Assembly: GCA_029560815.1 (NCBI GenBank)
Contig: JAKQKF010000260.1
Span: 1 to 16,454 of the forward strand
From: a bacterium
GTDB lineage: Bacteria > KSB1 > UBA2214
Length of the DNA stretch: 16,454 nucleotides
Reading direction: 5' to 3'
Of the stretch, positions 1 to 7,069 are shown piece by piece. The position numbers were made by a program, and so were the translations under genes. The notes under the pieces were generated by a model. The model made no database searches, had not been told where the DNA came from, and saw nothing but the letters and a program-made list of their open reading frames with translations. Numbering within the stretch: position 1 is the first letter of the stretch; every line of letters starts with the position of its first letter.

Positions 1-435
1 CCGGTCGTTTTCATCGCCGGCCACGGCACCACGGCCGAAGAACAGCGCTACAACTATATCGACCGGCCCGGCACTGCCGGCGGCGTTCTGCATTACCGCC
101 TGCGGCAGATGGATCTCGACGGCAAGAGCCGGCTTCTCTCAAGCATCAGGGTGGAGGTGACGGCCGTGGTGCGCGAGCTGGCCCTGCACGCCAACTATCC
201 CAATCCGTTCAACGCCTCGACCACCCTGAGCTTCCACCTGCCCCAGGCCGGACGGGTCCGCCTGGCCCTCTACGACGCCAGCGGCAGGGAGAGGGTTCTG
301 CTGCTGGATGAACATATGGGCGCCGGTCAGCACTCCGTGCCCTGGCACGCCGGCAGTGCCGCCAGCGGCATTTATGTCGCCCGTCTCAGCAGCGCCGGGC
401 AAGAGGCTGTGCGCAAACTGCTCCTGCTGCGCTGA
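1..435 (+). CDS. C-terminal end of a secreted protein with a type IX-like sorting domain (5' truncated)
   Basis: The reading frame is open from base 1 to a TGA at 433-435, so only the last 144 residues are present. The first ~50 visible residues (FIAGHGTTAEEQRYNYID, then LHYRLRQMDLDG) resemble the beta-sandwich segment that often precedes sorting domains in FCB-group surface proteins (usual form 'PGHGT...Y.Y.D......YYRLKQID.DG'). After this comes the C-terminal module: ANYPNPFN, then LALYDASGRE, a G.H..PWHAG segment, SGIYVARL, and an ending RKLLLLR. In the family this C-terminal domain directs export through a type IX-like system, or at least marks surface proteins. The DG.D..G..V.SG loop seen in the other two copies in this window is shortened here to WHAGSAASGIY. 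The function of the N-terminal part cannot be seen. The mtgA start codon follows one base after the stop, so the two genes are probably co-transcribed. Confidence 0.85.
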   Translation, partial: PVVFIAGHGTTAEEQRYNYIDRPGTAGGVLHYRLRQMDLDGKSRLLSSIRVEVTAVVRELALHANYPNPFNASTTLSFHLPQAGRVRLALYDASGRERVLLLDEHMGAGQHSVPWHAGSAASGIYVARLSSAGQEAVRKLLLLR

Positions 436-436
436 T

Positions 437-1234
437 ATGACCGAGCCTGACCAGAACAGCCCGGCGCCGGAGGAAGGGCGGGTTCGCTCCCGGGGCAGGC
501 TTCTGCTCATCGTCCCGGCCGTGCTGGCCGCAGGCCTCCTTCTGGCTGCTGCGATCATCCTTCTGACCCTGCCCGACGTCGAAAAACTCCGGGAGAGCCG
601 CCCGGAGACCACCGCCATGATGGAATACCGCGAGGCGCAATCGCGGGCAAAGGGGCGCAGCTTCCGCCCCCGCTATTACTGGATTCCGGGGCACCGTATC
701 TCCTCCTATCTGCGCGATGCGGTCCTGATCGCGGAGGACGACAAGTTCTTTCAGCATCAGGGATTCGACTGGGAAGAGATGCGCCAGGCGATGGAGAAGA
801 ATCGTGAAAAAAAGCGCATTGTGCGCGGGGGATCGACCATCACCCAGCAGCTGGCCAAGAATCTCTATCTCAAGCCGGTGCGCACTCCCTGGCGCAAACT
901 CCGTGAGGCGCTGATCGCCCGGGAGCTGGAGAAAAAACTCACCAAGGTGCGCATTCTCGAACTCTATCTCAATGTGATCGAATGGGGAGACGGCATCTAT
1001 GGTTGCGAAGCGGCGGCGCGCCACTATTACGGCAAGCCGGCATCGCAGCTGACCCCCGCCGAGGCCATCCGCCTCGCCTCCGTGATCATCAATCCCCATC
1101 GCTACTCCCCCCTCAGCGATAAAAGCCGCCGGATGCGCGATAAAAGGCTGCTGCTCACCGAGACCATGTACAAACGCCACCTCTTCAATGAAGAGGTCTA
1201 TCTGGCGCTGCGGTCCGGATTTTCACCGCCGTAA
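437..1234 (+). CDS. mtgA: Monofunctional biosynthetic peptidoglycan transglycosylase
   Basis: A 265-residue GT51 enzyme that polymerises lipid II into glycan strands on the outer face of the cytoplasmic membrane. A single membrane anchor spans about residues 21-44, and no penicillin-binding domain follows, which identifies the monofunctional type (E. coli MtgA is about 240 residues). The GT51 motifs are all present in order: IAEDDKFFQHQGFDW with the catalytic Glu at 100, GGSTITQQLAKNLYL (131-145), the RKLREALIARELE helix (153-165), ILELYLNVIEWGDGIYG (173-189), and CEAAARHYYGK (190-200). The ATG at 437 is preferred over the in-frame ATG at 308, because the longer form would run 128 bp into the upstream gene and add a non-conserved leader before the membrane anchor. 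No good Shine-Dalgarno is visible. The start lies one base after the upstream stop, so translation is probably coupled. A strong terminator follows at 1251-1290. Confidence 0.95.
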   Translation: MTEPDQNSPAPEEGRVRSRGRLLLIVPAVLAAGLLLAAAIILLTLPDVEKLRESRPETTAMMEYREAQSRAKGRSFRPRYYWIPGHRISSYLRDAVLIAEDDKFFQHQGFDWEEMRQAMEKNREKKRIVRGGSTITQQLAKNLYLKPVRTPWRKLREALIARELEKKLTKVRILELYLNVIEWGDGIYGCEAAARHYYGKPASQLTPAEAIRLASVIINPHRYSPLSDKSRRMRDKRLLLTETMYKRHLFNEEVYLALRSGFSPP

Positions 1235-1250
1235 GCGCGGAAGAGCACAA

Positions 1251-1290
1251 AAAAAAGGCGGCGCATCGCAGGATGCGCCGCCTTTTTTTA
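1251..1290. terminator. Bidirectional intrinsic terminator between convergent genes
   Basis: A perfect 11 bp stem, GGCGGCGCATC (1257-1267) paired with GATGCGCCGCC (1272-1282), closes a 4-nt loop (GCAG). It is preceded by six or more A and followed by seven T, so it terminates in both directions: mtgA on the plus strand (stop 1234) and the LamG protein gene on the minus strand (stop 1316). Confidence 0.93.
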
Positions 1291-1315
1291 TTGACTGGCG
1301 GAGTCTATGCCCGGG

Positions 1316-4300
1316 TTACTTGAGCATGATCATCCGTCTGGTTTCGACAAAGCTGCCGGCCTGCAGGCGGTAGAAATAGACGCCCGAGGAAGTCACGCGG
1401 CCGTTGTCGGCGCTGCCGTCCCACACCGCCTGATGCTGCCCAGGCTGGGTGGAGCCGTTGACCAGGGTCTTGATCAGACGTCCCTGCAGATCGTAGACCT
1501 CCAGTTTGACGTGGATCTGGTCGCTGGAAGCGTTCGGCACATTATAGGTGATGGTGGTGCCGGCGTTGAACGGGTTCGGATAGTTCTGCATAAGCTCGAA
1601 CTCTTCCGGAACCTCCATGACCATGGCCTCTTCCTCGGCGGTGATGGCGACGATCTGGAGAGCGGCGAGAGCGGAGAGAGAGCTCGGCCGGTCGCTCAGC
1701 ACCCAGGTCGGATCCGATTCGTCGGCTTCGGCGAGCTTGCCGAGGCGGCCGTCGTTGTTGTTGGCAGTAAGATCGCCGGCGATCTGGCCAGTGCCTTCAT
1801 CGAAGGGATAGCAGGCGGCCAGGCCCGCTTCGGCGCCGCTGAGATTGAGGAACATGGTGGCGTTGATGTCAGCTTCGCTGCGGGCGATATTCCAGAGGCG
1901 CATATCGTCGAGAACGCCCCTGAAGTGGTACTCATAGACCTCGTTGTGCTTGGCGCCGCCGATGATCAGATCGTTCATCAGATTGCGCGGCGAAGCCGTT
2001 CCGGTCCGGGTCGACTGCAGCACACCGTTGACGTACATCTTGGCGGTGGTGCCGTCGAAGGTGCCGGCGACATGGATCCAGGAGTTGTTCGGGACCACGG
2101 CGTTGGAGGGGCCGAGGATGTTGTTCATCCGCGTACCGCCCGGGATGGTCGTGCGCAGGGCGCCGCACATCCGGCTGGTGGCTCCATAGAAGGCGATGTA
2201 ATACTCATCCCAGGCGCCTTTTTCCAGGATGCGGCGCCAGCTCTGGTTGGGCTGGTCGGTCTTCATCCAGAATTCGATGGTGAAGTTGCCGCTGATGTTC
2301 AGGGTCGGGGCGTTCGGGACCGTCACCACATCGTTGAGGCCGTCGAAGGAGAGGGCGTAATTGGCCGTCGGGTTGGTCGAGCCGGCGGGCACAATCGCAA
2401 AGGCATTGTCACTCAGATCGACGGGGGTGCCGGTGTTGGCTTCAGCGACTTTGATCCAGCAGACGCCGGAGACTGCGTCCGGGACCGTCCATTCATAGAC
2501 GCCCAGGGCGGGCTGGCCGGCGGCAAGCGTGGACCAGGTGGCGCCGTTGTCGGTCGAGAGGTAGAGGGTCACCAGTCCGTCAAAGTACTCGACGGTCCAG
2601 GTGATGGCATGGATGCTGCCCACCTCCCAGGCCTCGCCGCCGTTGGGCTCGGTCACGGTGATGCCGGCCGGTGTGGGCAGGGTTTTGTGGATGGAGAAAA
2701 CGGTGTCGCTGACATCCATCGGGGTGCCGGCGGTTGTGGCTGCCACCTTGACCAGGCAGGAGTCGGAGTCGACCTGGGGAATCGTCCACTCGTAGGTGCC
2801 GGTATTGGTGATATTGGTGGCGATGCCAGCCCACTCGCGGCCGTTGTTGAGGCTGTAAAGGAGGTTGACATTGCCGCTAAAATTCTTGTTGGTCCAGGTG
2901 ACGTTGGTCTTGCCGCCGAAGATAAAGGCCTCTCCGCCGTTGGGGGCGGTGACGAAAACCTCGGGCGGCGGATTGATGATCTGCACGGTCTCCCAGGTCT
3001 GGTCCACCGGGCAGTCGCCATCCTCCTCCGAGATCCTGATATGGGCCTTGTCCAGGAGCTTGTCCGGGGCGGTCCAGAGATAGGAGCCGTCGTTGGGGGT
3101 ATCCTTGGCGATCAGGTGCCAATCCAGGTCGGTGTCGTGCTCCTGGAATTCGATCGTCACCTTGCTGGCGATATTGGCGGAGATCCACTTGATCTCGTAC
3201 TCGGTATTGCGGACGATGCGTGCATGGTTCTCTTCGGCCGGCTGGGTGATATGAATCATGTCGACCGGATCGGAGCCATACCAGCCGGGATTGAGGTTGT
3301 TGGTGACGACGATGCGGTCAAGACGGGTATAGTGTTCCTTGCCGCGGAAGCGGATGGTGTGATTGCCCGCGGTAAAGTTGAAATAGATGGGGTCCAGCTC
3401 GGCCAGGACATTGGGGATGCCGGTGGCGCCGCGATCGCTGATCCAGTCCCAGGTCCACTTGTAGCCCTTGGTTGTGTCCCAGAGGTATTCGGTGCCGCCA
3501 TCGACCTGGACGAGCCAGGAGTTGCGGGTGCTGCCGGCGCCGAGAGCCCGCGCCCAGATGACGTAGAGGCCGGGGGTGGTGATGGTGAAATTGAGGGTGC
3601 CGATGCCGGGATCACCGGTGACGTCCTGGGCGGAGAAGATGAATTTGCAGCCGAAAGCGCGGCCGTCGATACCGACGAACATGCGGCCGTTCATGGTTGC
3701 GCTCTCGCCCTCTTTGGTGATCGAGCTGGCGACGAAGCCGGTCATGTCGATGGTGATGTTGGCGTCGCTGTCGTCAAAATTGGCGCCGTCAGCCGGATCG
3801 GAGATGCGATAGAGCAGCTGCGTAGTCGGATAGCCGGGAACGACTGTGGCATAGCTGCCGGTGTTGGGCGCATTCGCGGCCAGCAGATACCACTTGGCGC
3901 CGGCGTCGAAGCTGAAAAGAATGTGGACATGGGTGAGCATGGGGTTGACCGCCCAGGTGATGTTCAGTGGCGCACCGGCAATCAGAGTGCCGCCGTTGGG
4001 GGCCAGCAGGCTCATGCCGATGGGCGCGGTGGAGGGGACCCACATCGGATCATTGGCATCGGCCAGCAGGGGGTCGGAGCCGAGCGTGGCATCGAGATTG
4101 TTGGCGGTTGCATCGCCCGCAACCTGTCCCGTCCCCTCGTCCATTTTCAGGTAGGCGAGCAGGCCGGCTTCGGCGCCGGTGAGCGGGATGCCGCGGTTGG
4201 TCTGGATCTCGGCGTTGGTGCGCGCCACGGACCAGATGCGCACTTCATCGATGGAGCCGTTGAAGGTGCGGTCAAAGCCCGTGCGGTTGCCGACGTAAAC

Positions 4301-4744
4301 CGGTTCCACGCTCGCCGGCAGCACGAGGCTGGGATGGATCAGCGTGGCCACAGGCAGACCGTCGAAGAAGAGCGTGCCTTCATTGTTGAGGCCGACCGTC
4401 TGGACGCGGACTGCGACATGGTGCCAGCCGGGTGTGACGGTGTTGATCGGCGAGGCGAGTTCCGGGCTGCTCGGACGGAGAAACTGCACTGTGTTGTCCG
4501 GGCCCAGGGCCACAGCGAATACACCATTGCGGTCCAGAAGACGGTTGTAATTGGTATAGGCCGTGGAATTGAACCAGGCCTCAATGGTATAGTCACTGGT
4601 GAGATTGTCGAGCAGGGGATTGTCGATCACCAGCCCGAAGTCATTGGTCCCGTCAAAGGTCAGCATGGAGCCTGCCTGCCCGAAGACCATGACCGGCGCG
4701 AGCAGCAATACCGCCCACCCCATGATCAATAACGTTTTTTTCAT
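1316..4744 (-). CDS. Exported LamG/Ig-like mosaic protein with type IX-like sorting domain
   Basis: A 1142-residue exported protein. The signal peptide is about residues 1-22 (MKKTLLIMGW..., ending VFGQ). Domains in order: LamG/concanavalin-like sandwich 27-222 (DGTNDFG, TIEAWF, WHHVAV, IDEVRIW); an Ig-like 'PNGG...W' repeat 248-332; a probable galactose-binding or carbohydrate-binding-like fold 335-483 (GLYVIWARALG, LVQVDGG, GNHTIRFRG, LDRIVVTN); a degenerate Ig-like repeat 498-590; two clearer repeats 598-685 and 697-785, each starting with PNGGEA; a second LamG fold 796-1002; and a sorting domain 1050-1142 (QNYPNPFN, WDGSADNG, SGVYFYRL, RRMIMLK). Family knowledge suggests a surface-bound glycan- or matrix-binding role; no catalytic site is recognised. 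The ATG has a GGGAGAA Shine-Dalgarno six bases upstream. The equally long plus-strand ORF is a shadow: the minus frame alone has a signal peptide, a ribosome site and recognisable domains. Confidence 0.93.
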   Translation of the reverse strand: MKKTLLIMGWAVLLLAPVMVFGQAGSMLTFDGTNDFGLVIDNPLLDNLTSDYTIEAWFNSTAYTNYNRLLDRNGVFAVALGPDNTVQFLRPSSPELASPINTVTPGWHHVAVRVQTVGLNNEGTLFFDGLPVATLIHPSLVLPASVEPVYVGNRTGFDRTFNGSIDEVRIWSVARTNAEIQTNRGIPLTGAEAGLLAYLKMDEGTGQVAGDATANNLDATLGSDPLLADANDPMWVPSTAPIGMSLLAPNGGTLIAGAPLNITWAVNPMLTHVHILFSFDAGAKWYLLAANAPNTGSYATVVPGYPTTQLLYRISDPADGANFDDSDANITIDMTGFVASSITKEGESATMNGRMFVGIDGRAFGCKFIFSAQDVTGDPGIGTLNFTITTPGLYVIWARALGAGSTRNSWLVQVDGGTEYLWDTTKGYKWTWDWISDRGATGIPNVLAELDPIYFNFTAGNHTIRFRGKEHYTRLDRIVVTNNLNPGWYGSDPVDMIHITQPAEENHARIVRNTEYEIKWISANIASKVTIEFQEHDTDLDWHLIAKDTPNDGSYLWTAPDKLLDKAHIRISEEDGDCPVDQTWETVQIINPPPEVFVTAPNGGEAFIFGGKTNVTWTNKNFSGNVNLLYSLNNGREWAGIATNITNTGTYEWTIPQVDSDSCLVKVAATTAGTPMDVSDTVFSIHKTLPTPAGITVTEPNGGEAWEVGSIHAITWTVEYFDGLVTLYLSTDNGATWSTLAAGQPALGVYEWTVPDAVSGVCWIKVAEANTGTPVDLSDNAFAIVPAGSTNPTANYALSFDGLNDVVTVPNAPTLNISGNFTIEFWMKTDQPNQSWRRILEKGAWDEYYIAFYGATSRMCGALRTTIPGGTRMNNILGPSNAVVPNNSWIHVAGTFDGTTAKMYVNGVLQSTRTGTASPRNLMNDLIIGGAKHNEVYEYHFRGVLDDMRLWNIARSEADINATMFLNLSGAEAGLAACYPFDEGTGQIAGDLTANNNDGRLGKLAEADESDPTWVLSDRPSSLSALAALQIVAITAEEEAMVMEVPEEFELMQNYPNPFNAGTTITYNVPNASSDQIHVKLEVYDLQGRLIKTLVNGSTQPGQHQAVWDGSADNGRVTSSGVYFYRLQAGSFVETRRMIMLK

Positions 4745-4748
4745 TTGC

Positions 4749-4755
4749 TTCTCCC
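4749..4755 (-). promoter_or_regulatory. Ribosome binding site of the LamG protein gene
   Basis: On the minus strand the sequence GGGAGAA lies four bases before the ATG at 4744-4742. It supports this start, which is followed directly by a typical signal peptide. Confidence 0.7.
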
Positions 4756-4760
4756 TTTAC

Positions 4761-4774
4761 GCATTATAGAATGC
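4761..4774 (-). promoter_or_regulatory. Candidate -10 box inside a small palindrome
   Basis: The minus strand reads GCATTCTATAATGC: a perfect TATAAT (4768-4763) lying in a 5 bp inverted repeat (GCATT/AATGC). If used, transcription would start near 4756 and leave a leader of about 12 bases that still contains the Shine-Dalgarno. No convincing -35 hexamer is seen 16-18 bases upstream, so this is tentative. Confidence 0.3.
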
Positions 4775-4871
4775 ATCAAGCCGGGTGCGCAGCAAGTGAA
4801 TTGTCGGAACTGCGCTCCGGACCTGATTGGAAATTCGTCTACAGCCTCAAAATAACTTGTGGCGCCGCCGC

Positions 4872-4881
4872 TCACCTCCTT
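4872..4881 (-). other. Orphan full-length Shine-Dalgarno sequence AAGGAGGTGA
   Basis: The minus strand carries AAGGAGGTGA, the full complement of the usual 16S rRNA 3' tail. No start codon lies 5-10 bases downstream. The only start nearby is a GTG inside the element itself (4875-4873). It lies 127 bases before the ATG of the LamG gene and would be in that gene's leader if the promoter is further upstream. It could be a ribosome standby site, a remnant of a lost gene, or chance. Confidence 0.3.
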
Positions 4882-5014
4882 GCCTGGTGATCAAGCCGAT
4901 TATGTACAACAGATGCATGTATCCAGTTTTACAATACTGAAAAGTGTAACGTCTGCGGAATTATTTATGAATAAAATAAGCCCAATAGAAATTACGAATT
5001 TAAGCCAATTTTAG

Positions 5015-5030
5015 TGTGATACGGATCACC
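5015..5030. promoter_or_regulatory. CRP/FNR-type operator candidate
   Basis: TGTGATACGGATCACC matches the TGTGA-N6-TCACA consensus of CRP-family regulators at nine of ten defined positions. The inner arms GTGAT/ATCAC are perfectly symmetrical about ACGG. It lies in the AT-rich spacer about 270 bp upstream of the LamG gene, far for direct activation of the candidate -10 box at 4763-4768, so a more distal promoter would have to be involved. No regulator gene is in view. Confidence 0.4.
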
Positions 5031-5129
5031 AATAGGGCAAACCGATCAAGAACGGTATACCGGCCGGGATGAGGAGAGAGGTGCAACGGGATGCCAGTGC
5101 AGGGGGTGCCAAGCTGATAGCGGCCGCGG

Positions 5130-5173
5130 GGCGCGGAGCTGTGCCGCAGCTTTACGTAAAGAAGCGCCGCGCC
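5130..5173. repeat. Nested inverted repeats downstream of the NlpC/P60 gene
   Basis: A 12 bp perfect palindrome CTTTACGTAAAG (5150-5161) sits between inverted arms GGCGCGG (5130-5136) and CCGCGCC (5167-5173). The outer arms could close a stem around the inner element. There is no T-run on the minus strand after it, so it is not a standard intrinsic terminator for the gene ending at 5228. It could be an mRNA 3' structure or a protein-binding palindrome. Confidence 0.35.
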
Positions 5174-5227
5174 ACTTTAAACTTAGTATATTTATTTCAT
5201 AAAATCAAGTACTGTTATCTCTTTCTT

Positions 5228-6349
5228 TTACAGAATTCTGCGTACCGCCTGGAGGTCCCTGGCCCGGCGCGGACTGAAATCGGCGTGTGCGGGATTGAAG
5301 CTATTAATGAGGACAAGGTCTCCGGAGTGGATGAAGCGGTAGTCGCCGATATACATGCCAACGTGGGTGATCCTGCTGCGCGTGCGGCCGAAGAAGAGCA
5401 GATCGCCGGGCTGGAGCATGGAGAAGGAAGAGTCGACGGGCACTTCCCTGCCGGCAAGGACCTGCATGTTGGCGTCGCGCGGGAGGGAGATGCCGTGCAG
5501 CTTATAGATGGTCAAGGTGAAACCCGAGCAGTCGAAGCCCTTGGTGGAGCGCCCGCCCCACAGGTAGGGGTAGCCGGTGAACTGACGGGCGGTGGCGACC
5601 AGCTGGGCGGGGGTCGGTTTGGGTTGGCGGGCGAATTTGCCGGCCTCGATCACTTCGTCGCGGCGGAGATAGCCCTCGCGGCCGTCCGCCAGGGCAACAC
5701 GCAGCCATTTGCCCTCTTTTTTGACCAGGGTGACGCTGGTGCCGAGGACGATATCCGAGACCGGGACACTCTGGTCGTTCTTTTCGCTGCGGATCTCGCC
5801 CCATTTTTTCCAAAAGAGCACCTTGGGCCGGCTCTCCCAGGCGGCGAGTTCGCTCCGGCTCATCACCGCGGTGGAGCCGCCGTCGATATAGCCGATATAA
5901 CCGTCACCGAGCTGGACCAGATCAAAATAGTGGGTATCCTTGAGGAGGGTGAAGGTTTCACCGAGCAGGGCCTGGTTGATGATTTCCTCTTTTTCGGAGG
6001 GGCCGCGGCGGAGCAGTGCCGTGCTGACCGTGATGACGCCGACACAGCGGTCACCGAGTCCGGCTTCCGGGAGCTGCTCGATCTCGCAGCGGACAGGAGC
6101 CACTCCGGCCTCCGCGAGGGCGGCCAGCAGGGTGTCACAGGCGCCTGCGGCGGTGGTTTCGCCCTTGACCACCAGGGTGTCGCCGTGCATCTCCGCAGCG
6201 GCGTTGAAGAGCGCCAGCCGGCGGTCCGGGGCGAGGATCTGTCCGGTGCGGCTGATGATGTCATCTGCCTGGCGGGGAACTGCCGCGGGCTCCTGGGCGG
6301 CGGCGGCGACGCAGATGAACAGGGAGAGGGAGTAGAGGATCGATTTCAT
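5228..6349 (-). CDS. Exported SH3-NlpC/P60 cell-wall peptidase (C40 family)
   Basis: A 373-residue protein with a signal peptide at about residues 1-19 (MKSILYSLSLFICVAAAAQ). Residues 33-112 form an N-terminal domain I cannot name. Two SH3-like stretches follow (about 120-165 with YIGYIDGG, and 195-235 with VTLVKKEGKWLRVAL and GYLRRDEV). The NlpC/P60 domain is at 247-373: YLWGGRSTKGFDCSGF with nucleophile Cys274, THVGMYIG with His329, and FIHSGD with His341 as the third polar residue. The catalytic triad is therefore complete. Family members cleave D-gamma-glutamyl to diamino acid bonds in peptidoglycan peptides, and the overall layout resembles dipeptidyl-peptidase VI-like enzymes; the exact bond cleaved here is inferred. 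A GGAAAAA stretch lies about 5 bases before the ATG. The gene starts 14 bases after the YciO-like gene, so it is probably in the same operon. It would act in the periplasm or at the surface. Confidence 0.93.
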   Translation of the reverse strand: MKSILYSLSLFICVAAAAQEPAAVPRQADDIISRTGQILAPDRRLALFNAAAEMHGDTLVVKGETTAAGACDTLLAALAEAGVAPVRCEIEQLPEAGLGDRCVGVITVSTALLRRGPSEKEEIINQALLGETFTLLKDTHYFDLVQLGDGYIGYIDGGSTAVMSRSELAAWESRPKVLFWKKWGEIRSEKNDQSVPVSDIVLGTSVTLVKKEGKWLRVALADGREGYLRRDEVIEAGKFARQPKPTPAQLVATARQFTGYPYLWGGRSTKGFDCSGFTLTIYKLHGISLPRDANMQVLAGREVPVDSSFSMLQPGDLLFFGRTRSRITHVGMYIGDYRFIHSGDLVLINSFNPAHADFSPRRARDLQAVRRIL

Positions 6350-6363
6350 GGCGTTTTTCCGGT

Positions 6364-6975
6364 TTAGGAAAAGATCGAGAGATCGCCTTTGCCGGCGCGG
6401 ACGATCACGGGCTGATCGCCGGTCAGGTCAATGACGCTCGAGGGCTCGAGAGATCCCGGCCCGCTGTCGATGACAACATCCACATGGTGCTGAAATATTT
6501 CACAAATCTGGTCGATATCCTGCATGTAGGGCTGGCCGGCCAGGGTGGCGCTGGTGCTGATGATGGGTTTGCCCAGCTCGGTGAGAAGACGCTGGCAGAT
6601 GGGATGGTCCGGCACGCGGATGCCCACGGTCTTGCGTTTTTCGAGCAGAATTTTGGGCACGAGGCGGCTGGCCTCAAGCAAAAAGGTGTAGGGGCCGGGG
6701 GTGAGCCGTTTCATGATTTTGTAGGCTGGCGTTGGCACCTGCGCGTACTGGGCGATCTCTTTCAGGTCCGGGCAGATAAAGCTGAGCAGCTTGCGCTTGT
6801 CGTTGCCCTTGAGCCGGTAGATCCGTTCCACGCCGTGTTTGCTGAGCAGGTCGCAGCCGAGGCCGTAGATCGTGTCGGTCGGGTAAATGACCAGTCCCCC
6901 ATCGCGCAGGATGGTGATGGCCTGCTGCAGGCGGCGCTCGGAGGGGTAGAGGGGTGATATTTCCAGTCGTAGCAT
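6364..6975 (-). CDS. yciO: Sua5/YciO/YrdC-family protein, YciO-like (putative threonylcarbamoyl-AMP synthase)
   Basis: A 203-residue single-domain protein of the family that makes L-threonylcarbamoyl-adenylate for the t6A37 modification of tRNAs reading ANN codons. Visible motifs are YPTDTIYGLGC (31-41), KRK (60-62), TPGPYTF (92-98), LEKRKTVGIRVPDHP (111-125), STSAT (140-144), PSSVIDLT (178-185) and VRAGKGD (192-198). The LEKRKT.G.RVP block, the STS motif instead of the TSAN of TsaC/Sua5, and the short C-terminus match E. coli YciO more closely than TsaC, whose role in t6A is the better proven. There is no Sua5 C-terminal domain. The ATG at 6975 is chosen because homology begins there. The same frame stays open to 7266, but those extra codons run through the low-complexity GGCC spacer and into selA. 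An AGAAAGAG stretch lies upstream of the start. Confidence 0.88.
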   Translation of the reverse strand: MLRLEISPLYPSERRLQQAITILRDGGLVIYPTDTIYGLGCDLLSKHGVERIYRLKGNDKRKLLSFICPDLKEIAQYAQVPTPAYKIMKRLTPGPYTFLLEASRLVPKILLEKRKTVGIRVPDHPICQRLLTELGKPIISTSATLAGQPYMQDIDQICEIFQHHVDVVIDSGPGSLEPSSVIDLTGDQPVIVRAGKGDLSIFS

Positions 6976-7069
6976 GGCATCTCTTTCTGAATGTTCATGC
7001 GCCGGCGCGGCCTTGGCCTGCCCGGCCTTTGCCGGACGGGCTAAGCCAGATTGGCCTGGCCAGCCTGGC
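6976..7069 (-). repeat. GGCC-rich low-complexity spacer with inverted repeats
   Basis: The 94 bp between selA and the yciO-like gene are built largely from GGCC and TGGCC units. On the minus strand they include an interrupted palindrome (GGCCAG, one base, CTGGCC, which begins in the last bases of selA) and a hairpin CCGGC-AAAG-GCCGG. No T-run follows, so this is not a typical terminator. It could be a folded intercistronic element that adjusts expression of the downstream gene. Confidence 0.4.

Larger units (their letters stand above)
4745..5227. other. AT-rich 483 bp intergenic region with regulatory candidates
   Basis: This is the gap between the NlpC/P60 gene end and the LamG gene start, both on the minus strand. 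Its middle part (about 4900-5040) and its distal end (5175-5227) are clearly richer in A+T than the neighbouring genes. It contains a candidate -10 box, an orphan Shine-Dalgarno sequence, a CRP/FNR-like palindrome and a structured GC-rich block near 5120-5175, each listed separately. No protein gene is supported here, and no rRNA or tRNA. A 44-codon minus-strand frame (4875-4741) is discussed in the findings. Confidence 0.6.

Noticed and set aside
386..1180. Minus-strand ORF opposite mtgA
   Set aside because: A shadow of the GT51 gene, whose five motifs are intact on the plus strand.
1307..4732. A 1141-codon plus-strand ORF opposite the LamG gene
   Set aside because: Its codons are exact reverse complements of the minus-strand codons (same register), so it stays open simply because the real gene avoids TTA, CTA and TCA. 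Its product is a low-complexity Gly/Val/Asp/His chain without signal peptide or known domain.
4872..4881. Fragment of a 16S rRNA 3' end (plus-strand TCACCTCCTT)
   Set aside because: Only the last ten bases match; the conserved GGCTGGA just before them in 16S rRNA is absent.
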